Assembly (NCBI GenBank): GCA_036562635.1
Contig: DATCJU010000115.1
Location: 1 to 50,249, forward strand
From: DATCJU01 sp036562635
GTDB lineage: Bacteria; Actinomycetota; Actinomycetes; Mycobacteriales; Pseudonocardiaceae
Direction of reading: 5' to 3'
DNA: 50,249 nucleotides
Shown: piece after piece, positions 23,785 to 32,295 of the stretch
How positions within the stretch are numbered: position 1 is the first letter of the stretch
Layout: each line of letters begins with the position of its first letter
Program-made: the position numbers and the translations under genes
Notes under the pieces: model-generated
The model's input: only the letters and a program-made list of their open reading frames with translations
What the model was told of the DNA's origin: nothing
Databases searched by the model: none

Positions 23785-24261
23785 ATGTCGGCACCCATCC
23801 ACTCCGAGGCTGGCTCCGCGGTAGGCAACCTGTCTCCCGAGGTCGAGCTGTGGTCCCGTCTGGACGCGTTGCACGCGCGGATCACCACGACCGTGGAGAA
23901 GGCGTTGCACCGTCGTTGTTCCTTCGGCCTCTCCGAGTTCTTCGCGCTCGTCGCTCTGGCGAACGCACCCGAGGGTGAGCTGCGGATGCAGGAGCTCACC
24001 GACGTGACGCATCTCAACCAGAGCTCGGTGAGCCGACTCGTCGCCCGCCTGGAGCGGGACGGGTTGGCCGAGCGACGGCTGTGCGAGCGCGACCGGCGCG
24101 GGGTCTACACCGGTATCACCAAGCAGGGGCAGGAAGCCCTGCGCGACGCCGCTCCGGTGTTCGAGAACACGCTGCGTGAGGAGTTCACCCGGCTCTCGGT
24201 CGACCCGCAGCTCGGCCCGTTGCTCCACCGGCTCAAGGAGAGCACCCCGGATCCCGCCTGA
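23785..24261 (+). CDS. MarR-family transcriptional regulator
   Basis: A 158-residue winged-helix dimeric regulator: N-terminal helix (LSPEVELWSRLDALHARITTTVEKALHRR), recognition region LTDVTHLNQSSVSRLVARLE, and the wing ERRLCERDRRGVYTGITKQG with the conserved D-R-R-G. Two cysteines, Cys45 in the dimer/ligand region and Cys100 beside the wing, might sense electrophiles, although the classical OhrR position near residue 15 is not a Cys. It is the last gene of the island on the same strand, probably the cluster regulator acting through the palindromes at 11400 and 23666. MarR proteins usually repress until a phenolic, electrophilic or product-like ligand binds. Confidence 0.92.
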   Translation: MSAPIHSEAGSAVGNLSPEVELWSRLDALHARITTTVEKALHRRCSFGLSEFFALVALANAPEGELRMQELTDVTHLNQSSVSRLVARLERDGLAERRLCERDRRGVYTGITKQGQEALRDAAPVFENTLREEFTRLSVDPQLGPLLHRLKESTPDPA

Positions 24262-24263
24262 GC

Positions 24264-24295
24264 CCGGGACGGCACGTGCTCCGGCCCCGTCCCGG
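24264..24295. terminator. Hairpin closing the island
   Basis: CGGGACGG (24265-24272) pairs with CCGTCCCG (24287-24294) just after the marR stop. It lies between the convergent marR and subtilase genes and may terminate in both directions. Confidence 0.5.
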
Positions 24296-24374
24296 CCGCC
24301 GCCGACACAGGCCACAGTGGCGGGGACGGTGCTCCGGGGCCGGCTCGACGTCGCCGGTGCGTGTTCGTCGCTGG

Positions 24375-25901
24375 TCACCGCGGGGTGACCTCCTCGGAGG
24401 ACGTGGTCGTACCGGTCGGGGTTGCCGTGGTGTCGACCGGGGTCGACGTGCCGCCGGACACCGCCGCCAGCGCGTTCACCATGCCGTGCCCGTGGAAGCC
24501 GTTGAACTCCGGTGAACCGTGGCACACCGCGTCCTGGACACCGTCGGCGTTGCGGTCGTAGTCCTCCGGGCAGGGCAGCGGTGTGGCCTGCTCACCGAGC
24601 AACCGGGTGAGCTGGTCGGGCGTGGCGTCCGGGTGAGTGGACGCCAACAGCGCGGCGACCCCGGAGACGTGCGGTGTGGCCATCGACGTGCCGCAGAGGT
24701 GGTCGTAGCCGCCGGGCACGGTGGACAGCACGCAGTTCTTCCCGCCGGCGCTGTCGGAGTCCCCGCCGGGGGCCACGACGTCCACCACGCCCAGGCCGTA
24801 GGAGCTGTAGCTCGTCTTGACCCGGTCCGGGCCCACCGCCGCCACCCCCACCACACCGGGCAGCTCGGCCGGCAGGGCGTCGCAGTGGTTGTCCACCCAG
24901 CGGATCTCCTCACCCCCGTCCACGGTCCTGCCGCGGAACCGGGCCAGGTCGAGGCCGTCGTTGCCGGTGGCTGCCACCGTGAGCACCCCCCGGCTCGTGG
25001 CGTGCGTCACCGCACGGCGCACTGCCTCGTGCGCCACCTGCTCCCGGGGCCGGTCGCGACAGGTCAACGACCACGGATCGACGACGTAACTGTTGTTGGT
25101 GACCCGGATGCCGTGCTCGGCCGCCCACATGAACCCGCAGACGACGTACTCGGGGTAGATGTGGCCGTCGTCGTCCACCACCTTGATGGCGGCCAACCGC
25201 ACGCCCGGTGCCACTCCGGTGATCCCGACGCCGTCGTCGGCGGCCGCGATGGTCCCCGCGACGTGGGTGCCGTGCGGGGAGACCGTGGGTGCCCACGCAC
25301 TCGGTGTCGGATCGGGGGCTCCGGTCAGGCAGCCGGCTGACAGGGACGGGTCGACCGCCTCGGCCAGCTCGGGATGGTCGGCGTCGATGCCCGAGTCGAG
25401 CACGCCGACCACGACCCGGTGATCGCCCGGGTTGGTCAGCCGGGCCCGATCGGCGCCGATCATGGTCATGTCCCACTGCTCGGCGGCGAGATCCGTCCGG
25501 CCCGCGTCACCGACCAGGGTCAGGTTCGGTGCGGTGAGGTCCGGGGAGGCGAGTCCGCGGCGGGCCAGGGTCTCCCGTTGTGCGCTGACGGCACGTGACG
25601 GTCCGAAGCGGTCACCGAAGCCGGGGTCAGCGGAGGTGGCGATCGCCACTCCGATCTGGGGGTAGTAGGCCGTCGTGGCGCCACAGCCGGCGGTGATCTC
25701 GGCGTCCGCCTCGGCCGGCTCGGTTCCCGGCGCGAACAACACGACGTAACGCAGGTGCGGGCCGTTGTCGGCGCACTGCTCGGCCGGATCGGGGGTCTCC
25801 GGCTGGGCGCTGGCCGTCGGGGCGACCAGGTACGCCGTGACGAGCAGCGCGGCACAGGTGCAGCCGTACAACGCCGCCCGGGTGCGGCGGGGTAGAGGCA
25901 C
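24375..25901 (-). CDS. Secreted subtilisin-like serine protease (S8)
   Basis: A 508-residue exported protease. It has an N-terminal signal peptide (RRTRAAL, hydrophobic core, ASAQPE cleavage region), a propeptide-like segment (HLRYVVLFAPGTEPAEADA) and a peptidase S8 domain with the triad in VVGVLDSGIDADHPEL (Asp), SPHGTHVAGTI (His) and CGTSMATPHVSG (Ser), plus the oxyanion Asn in AATGND. A Thr/Ser-rich tail ends the protein, and there is no membrane anchor. GTG at 25901 has GGAGGT 5 bp upstream. It is transcribed against the island and against the following TIGR03936 gene, so it is not part of either operon. It may have arrived with the island or independently. Confidence 0.93.
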   Translation of the reverse strand: MPLPRRTRAALYGCTCAALLVTAYLVAPTASAQPETPDPAEQCADNGPHLRYVVLFAPGTEPAEADAEITAGCGATTAYYPQIGVAIATSADPGFGDRFGPSRAVSAQRETLARRGLASPDLTAPNLTLVGDAGRTDLAAEQWDMTMIGADRARLTNPGDHRVVVGVLDSGIDADHPELAEAVDPSLSAGCLTGAPDPTPSAWAPTVSPHGTHVAGTIAAADDGVGITGVAPGVRLAAIKVVDDDGHIYPEYVVCGFMWAAEHGIRVTNNSYVVDPWSLTCRDRPREQVAHEAVRRAVTHATSRGVLTVAATGNDGLDLARFRGRTVDGGEEIRWVDNHCDALPAELPGVVGVAAVGPDRVKTSYSSYGLGVVDVVAPGGDSDSAGGKNCVLSTVPGGYDHLCGTSMATPHVSGVAALLASTHPDATPDQLTRLLGEQATPLPCPEDYDRNADGVQDAVCHGSPEFNGFHGHGMVNALAAVSGGTSTPVDTTATPTGTTTSSEEVTPR

Positions 25902-26126
25902 GGGGGACCTCCATCGTCGGGGTGGGCGCCGTCGGCACGGGAGCGTGTCGGGGCGCCCACCGCGCGACGACGTGGCGGACGGTAACCAGGATGAGGGAAA
26001 CCAGACAAGGTGGTGGGCCGAAGAAGGAGTCGAGGTACCTTGCTGGAGGACACATCGAACCGCCTCATGGAGTAGCAGGGGGCAGCACTGAGTCGTCAGC
26101 ACCAGCCCAACCCGTCCGCCGCGCCG
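25902..26126. other. Divergent intergenic region before the TIGR03936 gene
   Basis: About 225 bp between the minus-strand protease gene and the plus-strand TIGR03936 gene. It contains the protease ribosome binding site and no supported gene. The right junction of the inserted DNA should lie in or near here. I found no direct repeat shared with the left edge by eye. Confidence 0.4.
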
Positions 26127-26915
26127 GTGCAGAAGCTGCGGTTGCGCTATGCCAAGCGCGGACGGTTGCGGTTCACCTCCCACCGCGACGTGGCCCGGGC
26201 GTTCGAACGAGCGTTGCGACGCGCCGGGGTACCGATGGCCTACTCACAGGGATTCAGCCCCCACCCGAAAGTGTCCTGGGTGAGCGCGGCGCCGACGGGC
26301 GTGGCCAGCGAGGCCGAGTACGTGGAGATCCAGGTCGTCGAGCGAGTGGACCCGGAGGTGCTGCGTCGCGAGCTGGACGCCGCCCTCCCGCCGGGCCTGG
26401 ACGTGCTGGAAGTGGTGGAGGCGGGTCCCGGGAGCCTCGCCGAGCGCATCGACGCCAGCCTGTGGCGTATCGAACTGCCCGGGGTCGACCCGGAGGAACT
26501 GGCCGGTGCGGTGCGTGCCCTGCTGGCCGCGGACAAGGTCGAGGTGGAGCGGCTCACCAAGGACGGCCGGCGCACCGTGGACGCCCGGGCGGCCGTGGTT
26601 CGGGCGGAGGTCGGGACGACCCCGGAAGGAGCCGTTTCCTCGGCCGTTGCGCCTGGTGACGGGGCCGCCGGCACCACGACCGCCCATACGGCCGATTGGC
26701 CCGTACCTGAGCAGCCGTGTGGGATACTCGTTACGGTCGTACGGCAGACGACACCTGCGGTGCGGCCCGACGACGTGCTGAGTGCGCTCCGCGTCGTCGC
26801 CGACTTGGTGCCGCCCGTGCCCGCGAAGGCGACCCGGATGGCCCAGGGAAGGCTCGACGACGACGGGCGTCTCGCCGACCCGCTCGCCGTCGACCGGGCG
26901 GCGGTCTCGCGGTAG
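26127..26915 (+). CDS. TIGR03936/DUF2344-family protein
   Basis: A 262-residue protein with the family's N-terminal signature LRLRYAKRGRLRFTSHRDVARAFERALRR and MAYSQGFSPHPKVSW. The function is unknown; the family is linked with the TIGR03960 radical SAM protein, either fused or adjacent, and with rne. In this window the radical SAM gene ends at 10983, so the usual pair is separated by about 15 kb. The GTG start at 26127 lacks a strong Shine-Dalgarno; in-frame sequence upstream (SRQHQPNPSAAP) could extend the protein slightly. The C-terminal part is proline/alanine-rich and less conserved. Confidence 0.85.
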   Translation: MQKLRLRYAKRGRLRFTSHRDVARAFERALRRAGVPMAYSQGFSPHPKVSWVSAAPTGVASEAEYVEIQVVERVDPEVLRRELDAALPPGLDVLEVVEAGPGSLAERIDASLWRIELPGVDPEELAGAVRALLAADKVEVERLTKDGRRTVDARAAVVRAEVGTTPEGAVSSAVAPGDGAAGTTTAHTADWPVPEQPCGILVTVVRQTTPAVRPDDVLSALRVVADLVPPVPAKATRMAQGRLDDDGRLADPLAVDRAAVSR

Positions 26916-27122
26916 CGAAGGTTCCCTCACCGGGGACAGCGGGAGGCCAGGGCGCCGTCGCAGGACTTGCCGCCTAAGCACCCGGCGCCGGCAGCGGGTC
27001 GGGGACCAGGCGGCACGGCAGGATTCCCGCCGCCAACCGCGGCGGAGACAGGACAGGAAGGCCCCTGTGCGGCCGCGTCCACGGTGGTACCGCCGAACGC
27101 GCCCGGGGGCCGGAGGAGCTGC

Positions 27123-29999
27123 ATGTCGAACAGGGACGTGCCCGCCGTGAACACCGGCGGGCGTCTGGTCGCACCCTCCACCGGGGAGGGTGCAGGAGAA
27201 CCGGTGAGCGGGGCAGTGATCCCGGAACTGCCACCCAAGATGCGGGTGCACGCGCTGGCCAAGCTCATCGGTACGAACAGTCGGAAGGTGCTGAGCACCC
27301 TGGCCGATCTTGGCCACGAGGTGCGCAGCGCCCAGTCCAGCGTCTCGCGTGAGATCGCGACCCAGGTCGTCGAGGCCCTGCTGCCTCCGGCCGAGGAGCC
27401 GGACGAAACCCAGGTCACGCCGGTGGTCGAGCCGGTCGTCCAGCCCGTGGTGCACCAGGAGAAGACCCCGGTGGTGCCGTTGGCGCCCGTCTTCGCTCCG
27501 CCGACCCCGGTGTTCCTTCCGCCGCAGCCTCCGGAGCCCGCGCCCGCGGCGTCGGCCGGGTCCGGTGGCGTCGTGACCGACGAGGACGTGGCCGAGGCGG
27601 AGGAGACGCCGGGGGAGGAGCCGGAGCAGAGCGAGAGCAGCGGCCGTCGTCGTCGGCGTCGTGGCCGCCGGGGCCGGGGTCGGGGCCGCAACGGCCAGAC
27701 GGCGGAGACGGAGGAGCAGCAGCCCGAGCAGCCCGAGCAAGCCGAGCAGGCCGAGCCTGCCGCCGCGGTCGAGGAGAACACCACGGCGGACGAGGGGGCC
27801 CAGTCCGGGACTCCCACCGAGGCGGCCGAGACCACCGAGGCCACCGCGGAGGGCGAGGAGAACGAGGGGACCGAGGGCACCGGGCAGCAGGAGACGGCGA
27901 CCACCTCCAGCACCCGCCGGCGCCGTCGTCGTCGGCGGCGCAAGGGCTCCGGTGACGAGGAGACCGCGCTGCGCGAGGACGACCCGCCGAACACCGTGGT
28001 GCACGTGCGGGAGAGCCGTCCCGAGGCCAAGGCGGAGACCCAGGGCTCCACGAACGTCGAGGACGAGGTCCGCTCGGTCAAGGGGTCGACCCGGCTGGAG
28101 GCCAAGCGGCAGCGGCGTCGGGACGGTCGCGAGGCGGGGCGTCGGCGTGCACCGGTGCTGTCCGAGGCCGAGTTCCTGGCGCGCCGGGAGTCCGTCGAAC
28201 GCAAGATGGTCGTCCGCCAGCGCGGTGACGTCACCCAGATCGCCGTGCTCGAGGACGGGGTGCTGGTCGAGCACTTCGTCACCTCCTCGGGCAACGGCTC
28301 GATGGTGGGCAACGTCTACCTGGGCCGGGTGCAGAACGTGCTGCCCAGCATGGAGGCGGCGTTCGTCGACATCGGGCGCGGTCGTAACGCGGTGCTGTAC
28401 GCGGGCGAGGTGGACTGGGACGCCGCCGGCCTGGAGGGCAAGGCTCGCAAGATCGAGCAGGCGCTCAAGACCGGCGACAGCGTCCTGGTGCAGGTGACCA
28501 AGGACCCGGTCGGGCACAAGGGCGCCCGGCTGACCACGCAGATCAGCCTCCCCGGGCGTTTCCTGGTGTACGTCCCCGGTGGCGGGGTGACCGGCATCAG
28601 CCGCAAGCTGCCGGACACCGAGCGGCGCCGGCTCAAGGAGATCCTCAAGCGGATCGTCCCGGACAACGCGGGTGTGATCATCCGCACCGCCTCCGAGGGC
28701 ATCAGCGAGGAGGAGCTGGCCCGTGACGTGCGGCGGCTGCAGGCCCAGTGGGAGGTCATCAAGGAGAAGGCCGAGACGCCGAACGCGGTTGCGCCGCAGC
28801 TGCTGTACGAGGAGCCGGACCTGCTGATCAAGGTGGTCCGGGACCTGTTCACCGAGGACTTCTCGGCGCTGATCGTGCAGGGAGACCAGGCCTGGGACAC
28901 CATCGAGGCCTACGTCAACCACGTGGCGCCGGACCTGCTGCCGCGGCTGCGCAAGCACGTCGACAAGGTGGACGTGTTCACCACGTACCGCATCGACGAG
29001 CAGATCACCAAGGCGCTGGACCGCAAGGTGTGGCTGCCCTCGGGCGGGTACCTGGTGATCGACCGCACCGAGGCGATGACCGTCATCGACGTCAACACCG
29101 GGAAGTTCACCGGGTCCGGGGGGAACCTCGAGGAGACGGTCACCCGCAACAACCTGGAGGCGGCCGAGGAGATCGTCCGTCAGCTCCGGCTGCGGGACAT
29201 CGGCGGGATCATCGTCGTGGACTTCATCGACATGGTCCTGGAGTCCAACCGGGATCTGGTGCTGCGTCGGCTCACCGAGTGCCTGGGACGGGACCGCACC
29301 CGGCACCAGGTCGCCGAGGTCACCTCGCTCGGTCTGGTGCAGATGACCCGCAAGCGGGTGGGTACCGGTCTGCTGGAGGCGTTCAGCACCACCTGCGAGC
29401 ACTGCCGTGGTCGGGGTGTGCTGGTGAGCACCGAGCCGGTGCACTCCAACGGCGGCAAGAACTCCGACGCGGGCCGTCGTAACCGGGGTCGGGGACGGAA
29501 CGGGCAGCCCGCGGAGCCGGCCGCCGAGACCACGCGGCAGGAGAACGGTCGACCCGAGGCCGAGCTGGTGGCCGAGTCGAAGCCGACGTCGGAACCCGCC
29601 CCCGAGCCGGAGACCGGTGCCGCGGAGGCCGGGACCGCCGCGGCTGCGGCGCAGCCGGAACCGGAGCCCGCGCCGGTGACCGAGGTGGACCGGCAGGAGG
29701 CCACCCGGTCCGAGGAGTCCGAGCCGGCGGGCCGGGCCGAGGCTGCCGGGTCCACCGTCCCGGAGCCGGAGGCGCAGCCCGAGCCGGTCGCCGCGGCGCA
29801 CATGCCGCAGGTCGAGTCCCTCCCGACCACTCCGCCGGTCGGTGAGCGGGCGCGTTCCGCCGAGTCGCGGCCTCCGACCCCGGAGGTCCCGGCCCAGGGA
29901 CAGCCGTTGGTCACGGTGGCGACCGGGGTGCGGCGCCGTGCCCGCCGCGCGGCCGCCCGTCCCGCCGGTCCGCCGATGACCGTGATCAAGGAGGGCTGA
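27123..29999 (+). CDS. rne: Ribonuclease E/G
   Basis: The central endoribonuclease for mRNA decay and rRNA processing. The 958-residue protein has: an IF2_N-like helical module (MRVHALAKLIGTNSRKVLSTL), a long acidic and Arg-rich low-complexity region (about residues 90-340), the S1 domain (MVGNVYLGRVQNVLPSMEAAFVDIG), the catalytic DNase I-like domain with the metal Asp residues in MTVIDVNTGKF and IIVVDFIDM, the Zn-link TTCEHCRGRG and a disordered C-tail rich in Glu, Pro and Ala ending in RRRARRAAARP. Layout and size match the mycobacterial enzyme. ATG 27123 follows GGAGGAG; the longer upstream frame has no ribosome binding site. A strong terminator follows. Confidence 0.95.
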   Translation: MSNRDVPAVNTGGRLVAPSTGEGAGEPVSGAVIPELPPKMRVHALAKLIGTNSRKVLSTLADLGHEVRSAQSSVSREIATQVVEALLPPAEEPDETQVTPVVEPVVQPVVHQEKTPVVPLAPVFAPPTPVFLPPQPPEPAPAASAGSGGVVTDEDVAEAEETPGEEPEQSESSGRRRRRRGRRGRGRGRNGQTAETEEQQPEQPEQAEQAEPAAAVEENTTADEGAQSGTPTEAAETTEATAEGEENEGTEGTGQQETATTSSTRRRRRRRRRKGSGDEETALREDDPPNTVVHVRESRPEAKAETQGSTNVEDEVRSVKGSTRLEAKRQRRRDGREAGRRRAPVLSEAEFLARRESVERKMVVRQRGDVTQIAVLEDGVLVEHFVTSSGNGSMVGNVYLGRVQNVLPSMEAAFVDIGRGRNAVLYAGEVDWDAAGLEGKARKIEQALKTGDSVLVQVTKDPVGHKGARLTTQISLPGRFLVYVPGGGVTGISRKLPDTERRRLKEILKRIVPDNAGVIIRTASEGISEEELARDVRRLQAQWEVIKEKAETPNAVAPQLLYEEPDLLIKVVRDLFTEDFSALIVQGDQAWDTIEAYVNHVAPDLLPRLRKHVDKVDVFTTYRIDEQITKALDRKVWLPSGGYLVIDRTEAMTVIDVNTGKFTGSGGNLEETVTRNNLEAAEEIVRQLRLRDIGGIIVVDFIDMVLESNRDLVLRRLTECLGRDRTRHQVAEVTSLGLVQMTRKRVGTGLLEAFSTTCEHCRGRGVLVSTEPVHSNGGKNSDAGRRNRGRGRNGQPAEPAAETTRQENGRPEAELVAESKPTSEPAPEPETGAAEAGTAAAAAQPEPEPAPVTEVDRQEATRSEESEPAGRAEAAGSTVPEPEAQPEPVAAAHMPQVESLPTTPPVGERARSAESRPPTPEVPAQGQPLVTVATGVRRRARRAAARPAGPPMTVIKEG

Positions 30000-30017
30000 C
30001 ACCCACCCCGTCTCGCC

Positions 30018-30072
30018 ACGGTGGGCCCGGAACCAGGACCCTGGTTCCGGGCCCACCGTTTCTTCTTTTCCC
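30018..30072 (+). terminator. Strong intrinsic terminator after rne
   Basis: 30018-30036 and 30041-30059 form a perfect 19-bp stem with a 4-nt loop, followed by a T-rich run (TTTCTTCTTTTC). It separates rne from the four-gene operon downstream. Confidence 0.9.
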
Positions 30073-30208
30073 GTTCCTCCTGCAGGAGTCGGCTCGTCGA
30101 CGCCCGGTGGAGACCGCGAAACCGGCGGAGATCACGAAAACGGACACGGCGTGCGCCGGGACGAGTACTGTGAATGATCGCCCGATTGCACAACGGAGGT
30201 GCGTGGGC

Positions 30209-30919
30209 GTGGAGCACACCAGTTCCTGCGCAGTCTGCTCGCACGCCCCCGTGTCCGGAAACCGCTCCGCACTGGAGCTGCGTCGCCTCCTGGTGCCCGG
30301 GCTGGCCGCCCCGGTCTGCCTGCGGGTCGCCACGGGCGGCCTGGCCGCCGTGGTGCTGCCCGACCCGGTCGTCGCGCGTCGGTTCGTTCGCACGCTGATC
30401 GGGCTGGAGGCTCCAGACAGCGGTGAGGTGCTGGTGCACGGAACCCCGGTCCGCAGGGCCGGCCGCCCCCGGGCGGGCCACCGTGATCGGCGAGGGGTGG
30501 CGTTGGTCCCAGCGGGAGGAGCTCTGCTACCGCATCTCACGGTGGCGGAGAACATCGCCTACGGCCGGGTGCACGGTGAGGGACTGAGCTATCGGCAGGT
30601 GGCGCCGTGGGTGGAGAGCATCGCCACCGACATGGGCATCCGGGACCTGTTGCCCGAGTACCCCGAGCAGATCGGTCCCGGCCGTCGGCTTCAGGTGGGG
30701 CTGGCCCGGGCCCTGCTGCGTCTGCCGCGGGTCGTGGTCCTCGAGGAGCGGGCGCCGCACCCGCGGTGGCGGGAGCACGTCACGGGTGGCTGGACGCGCA
30801 GCCTCGAGGGGACGGCCGCCCTGATCGTCACCGACTCCCGGGGCGAGGTGGATCCGATCGTCGACAACCCCGACGACGTCCACGAGCCGGCACTGGCGAT
30901 CGGGGGAGGCGGCCCGTGA
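30209..30919 (+). CDS. Degenerate ABC ATPase-like protein (no functional nucleotide site)
   Basis: A 236-residue protein that aligns along its whole length with MalK-type ATPases (for example LIGLEAPDSGEV, LLPHLTVAENIAYG, LQVGLARALLRLPRVVVLEE) but has lost each ATP motif. Walker A GPSGxGKS reads LPDPVVAR (50-57), the Q-loop Gln is Ala, the LSGGQ signature reads IGPGR (155-159), Walker B DE reads EE and the H-loop VTHD reads VTDS. The C-terminal regulatory domain is absent. The N-terminus has a CAVCSH motif that could bind metal. GTG 30209 is chosen for GGAGG 9 nt upstream (30203 is possible). Its stop overlaps the solute-binding protein start (GTGA). It is in frame throughout, so it is conserved, not decaying; probably a structural or regulatory pseudo-ATPase. 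Confidence 0.8.
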   Translation: MEHTSSCAVCSHAPVSGNRSALELRRLLVPGLAAPVCLRVATGGLAAVVLPDPVVARRFVRTLIGLEAPDSGEVLVHGTPVRRAGRPRAGHRDRRGVALVPAGGALLPHLTVAENIAYGRVHGEGLSYRQVAPWVESIATDMGIRDLLPEYPEQIGPGRRLQVGLARALLRLPRVVVLEERAPHPRWREHVTGGWTRSLEGTAALIVTDSRGEVDPIVDNPDDVHEPALAIGGGGP

Positions 30920-32295
30920 CGGCCGGAACGGCCGACCCCACGGGGGTGTCCCGGCGCACGTTGTTCCGGGGTGCGGCGGCGTTGTCCGGCCTGGCCCTGC
31001 TCGGCGGCTGCGCCACCCGGGACGAGGTGTGGGTGGCCGTGCCGTGGAGCGGGTGGGAACTGAGCCGGTTCCGCGCGGTGCTGGCCGACTTCGAGCGGGA
31101 CACCGGACTGGTCGGCCGGGTCGTGCCGCTCGGCGACGACATCGGTGCGGTGCTGCGCGCCGGGCCCGACGGGATCGCCGACGTGGTGGTGCTGCCCCGG
31201 CCCGGCCTCGTGCGCCAGTTCCACGACGTTCTGCAGCCCCTCGATCCCCGGGTGTGGCCCGAGGGACGGTTCGCGGACGGTTGGAAGCCCCTGCTGCGGG
31301 ACGGCGGGGGCGACGGACCGGTGCTCGGGGTGCCGTTCAAGGCCGCACACAAGTCGGTGGTGTGGTACCGCCGGGACCTGCTCGCCCAGGTTCCGCTGTC
31401 CGTGCCGGGGCGGGGGTGGGTGACCAACGACCCCCGGACCTGGGGCACCTTCGACGACTGGGCGGCGGTGGTGCGCGAACTCGTCCGATGGGGCGTCACA
31501 CCGCTGGCACTCGGTGCGGCGGACGGATGGGTGCTCACCGACTTCTTCGAGAACGTACTGCTCAGCACGTCTCCCGCCACCTACCGTGAGCTGGCGCGGG
31601 GCACCGACCTGTGGCAGGACACGAACACCAGGAGCGCGCTGATCGACGTCGGGCGGGTGTGGGCGGAGCCGGGCGCGTTGGCCGGTGGGGCCTCCCGGGC
31701 GCTGCTGACCCAGTTCGAGGAGTCGGTGCTCGATCTGGTGTACGGCCGCGCCGCCATGCTGGTCGCACCCGACTTCGCCTACCCGGTGATCAGACGGTAC
31801 CTGCCGTCCGACCGGGAGTTCGGTGAGCGGATCGACGTGTTCCGCTTCCCCCCGATCACCGTCGGACGGCCACCGCTGGTGACCGGCGGGGACGTGCTCG
31901 TGCTGCCGAAACCGGGCAGCGAGGCGGGGCGGCGGCTCGTCACCTGGCTGGCCCGACCCGGGGCCGCGGCGCAGTGGATCCGATACGGCGGTTTCGTCCC
32001 CCCGCAACAGGGTGGGCTTTCCGGGGTCCGGCCCGCCGAGATACCTCGTCGCCTCGTCCAGGAGTGGCAGGAGGCCACCTCGTCGCAGGGACAGGGGCTG
32101 TACTTCGACCTGTCCGACGAGCTCGGCGCCTTGGGTGGTGGTGACGGCCAGGGGTTGTGGACGGTGCTGCAGGACTTCCTCGCCGAGATCGGGGGTTATC
32201 CGGGGCGGGTGCGGTCCGCGGCGGAGGCCGCCGCACGCCGCATGTCCGACCTGCGGGCCAGGACGAAGGGAGCGTGGAATGACCCGCCACGCTGA
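30916..32295 (+). CDS. Tat-type lipoprotein, extracellular solute-binding protein
   Basis: A 459-residue sugar-type binding protein. The N-terminus has a twin-arginine motif (VSRRTLFRGA, Arg13-Arg14) and a lipobox LLGGC (Cys32), so it should be exported folded and lipid-anchored. Family 1 binding-protein features follow: LADFERDTGLVG, ADVVVLPRPGLVRQF, VLGVPFKAAHKSVVWYRRDLL, WGTFDDWAAVVREL, GRAAMLVAPDF and GGDVLVLPKPGSEAGRRLVTWLARP. It overlaps the upstream ATPase-like gene by 4 nt and the downstream permease by 17 nt, so all three are tightly coupled. A carbohydrate or osmolyte ligand is the family expectation; nothing specific is visible. Confidence 0.9.
   Translation: MTAGTADPTGVSRRTLFRGAAALSGLALLGGCATRDEVWVAVPWSGWELSRFRAVLADFERDTGLVGRVVPLGDDIGAVLRAGPDGIADVVVLPRPGLVRQFHDVLQPLDPRVWPEGRFADGWKPLLRDGGGDGPVLGVPFKAAHKSVVWYRRDLLAQVPLSVPGRGWVTNDPRTWGTFDDWAAVVRELVRWGVTPLALGAADGWVLTDFFENVLLSTSPATYRELARGTDLWQDTNTRSALIDVGRVWAEPGALAGGASRALLTQFEESVLDLVYGRAAMLVAPDFAYPVIRRYLPSDREFGERIDVFRFPPITVGRPPLVTGGDVLVLPKPGSEAGRRLVTWLARPGAAAQWIRYGGFVPPQQGGLSGVRPAEIPRRLVQEWQEATSSQGQGLYFDLSDELGALGGGDGQGLWTVLQDFLAEIGGYPGRVRSAAEAAARRMSDLRARTKGAWNDPPR

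Noticed and set aside
26244..30056. A 1,270-codon open frame antisense to the TIGR03936 gene and rne
   Set aside because: It runs opposite known genes in very GC-rich DNA, has low-complexity composition and no recognisable domain; it is a codon-bias shadow.
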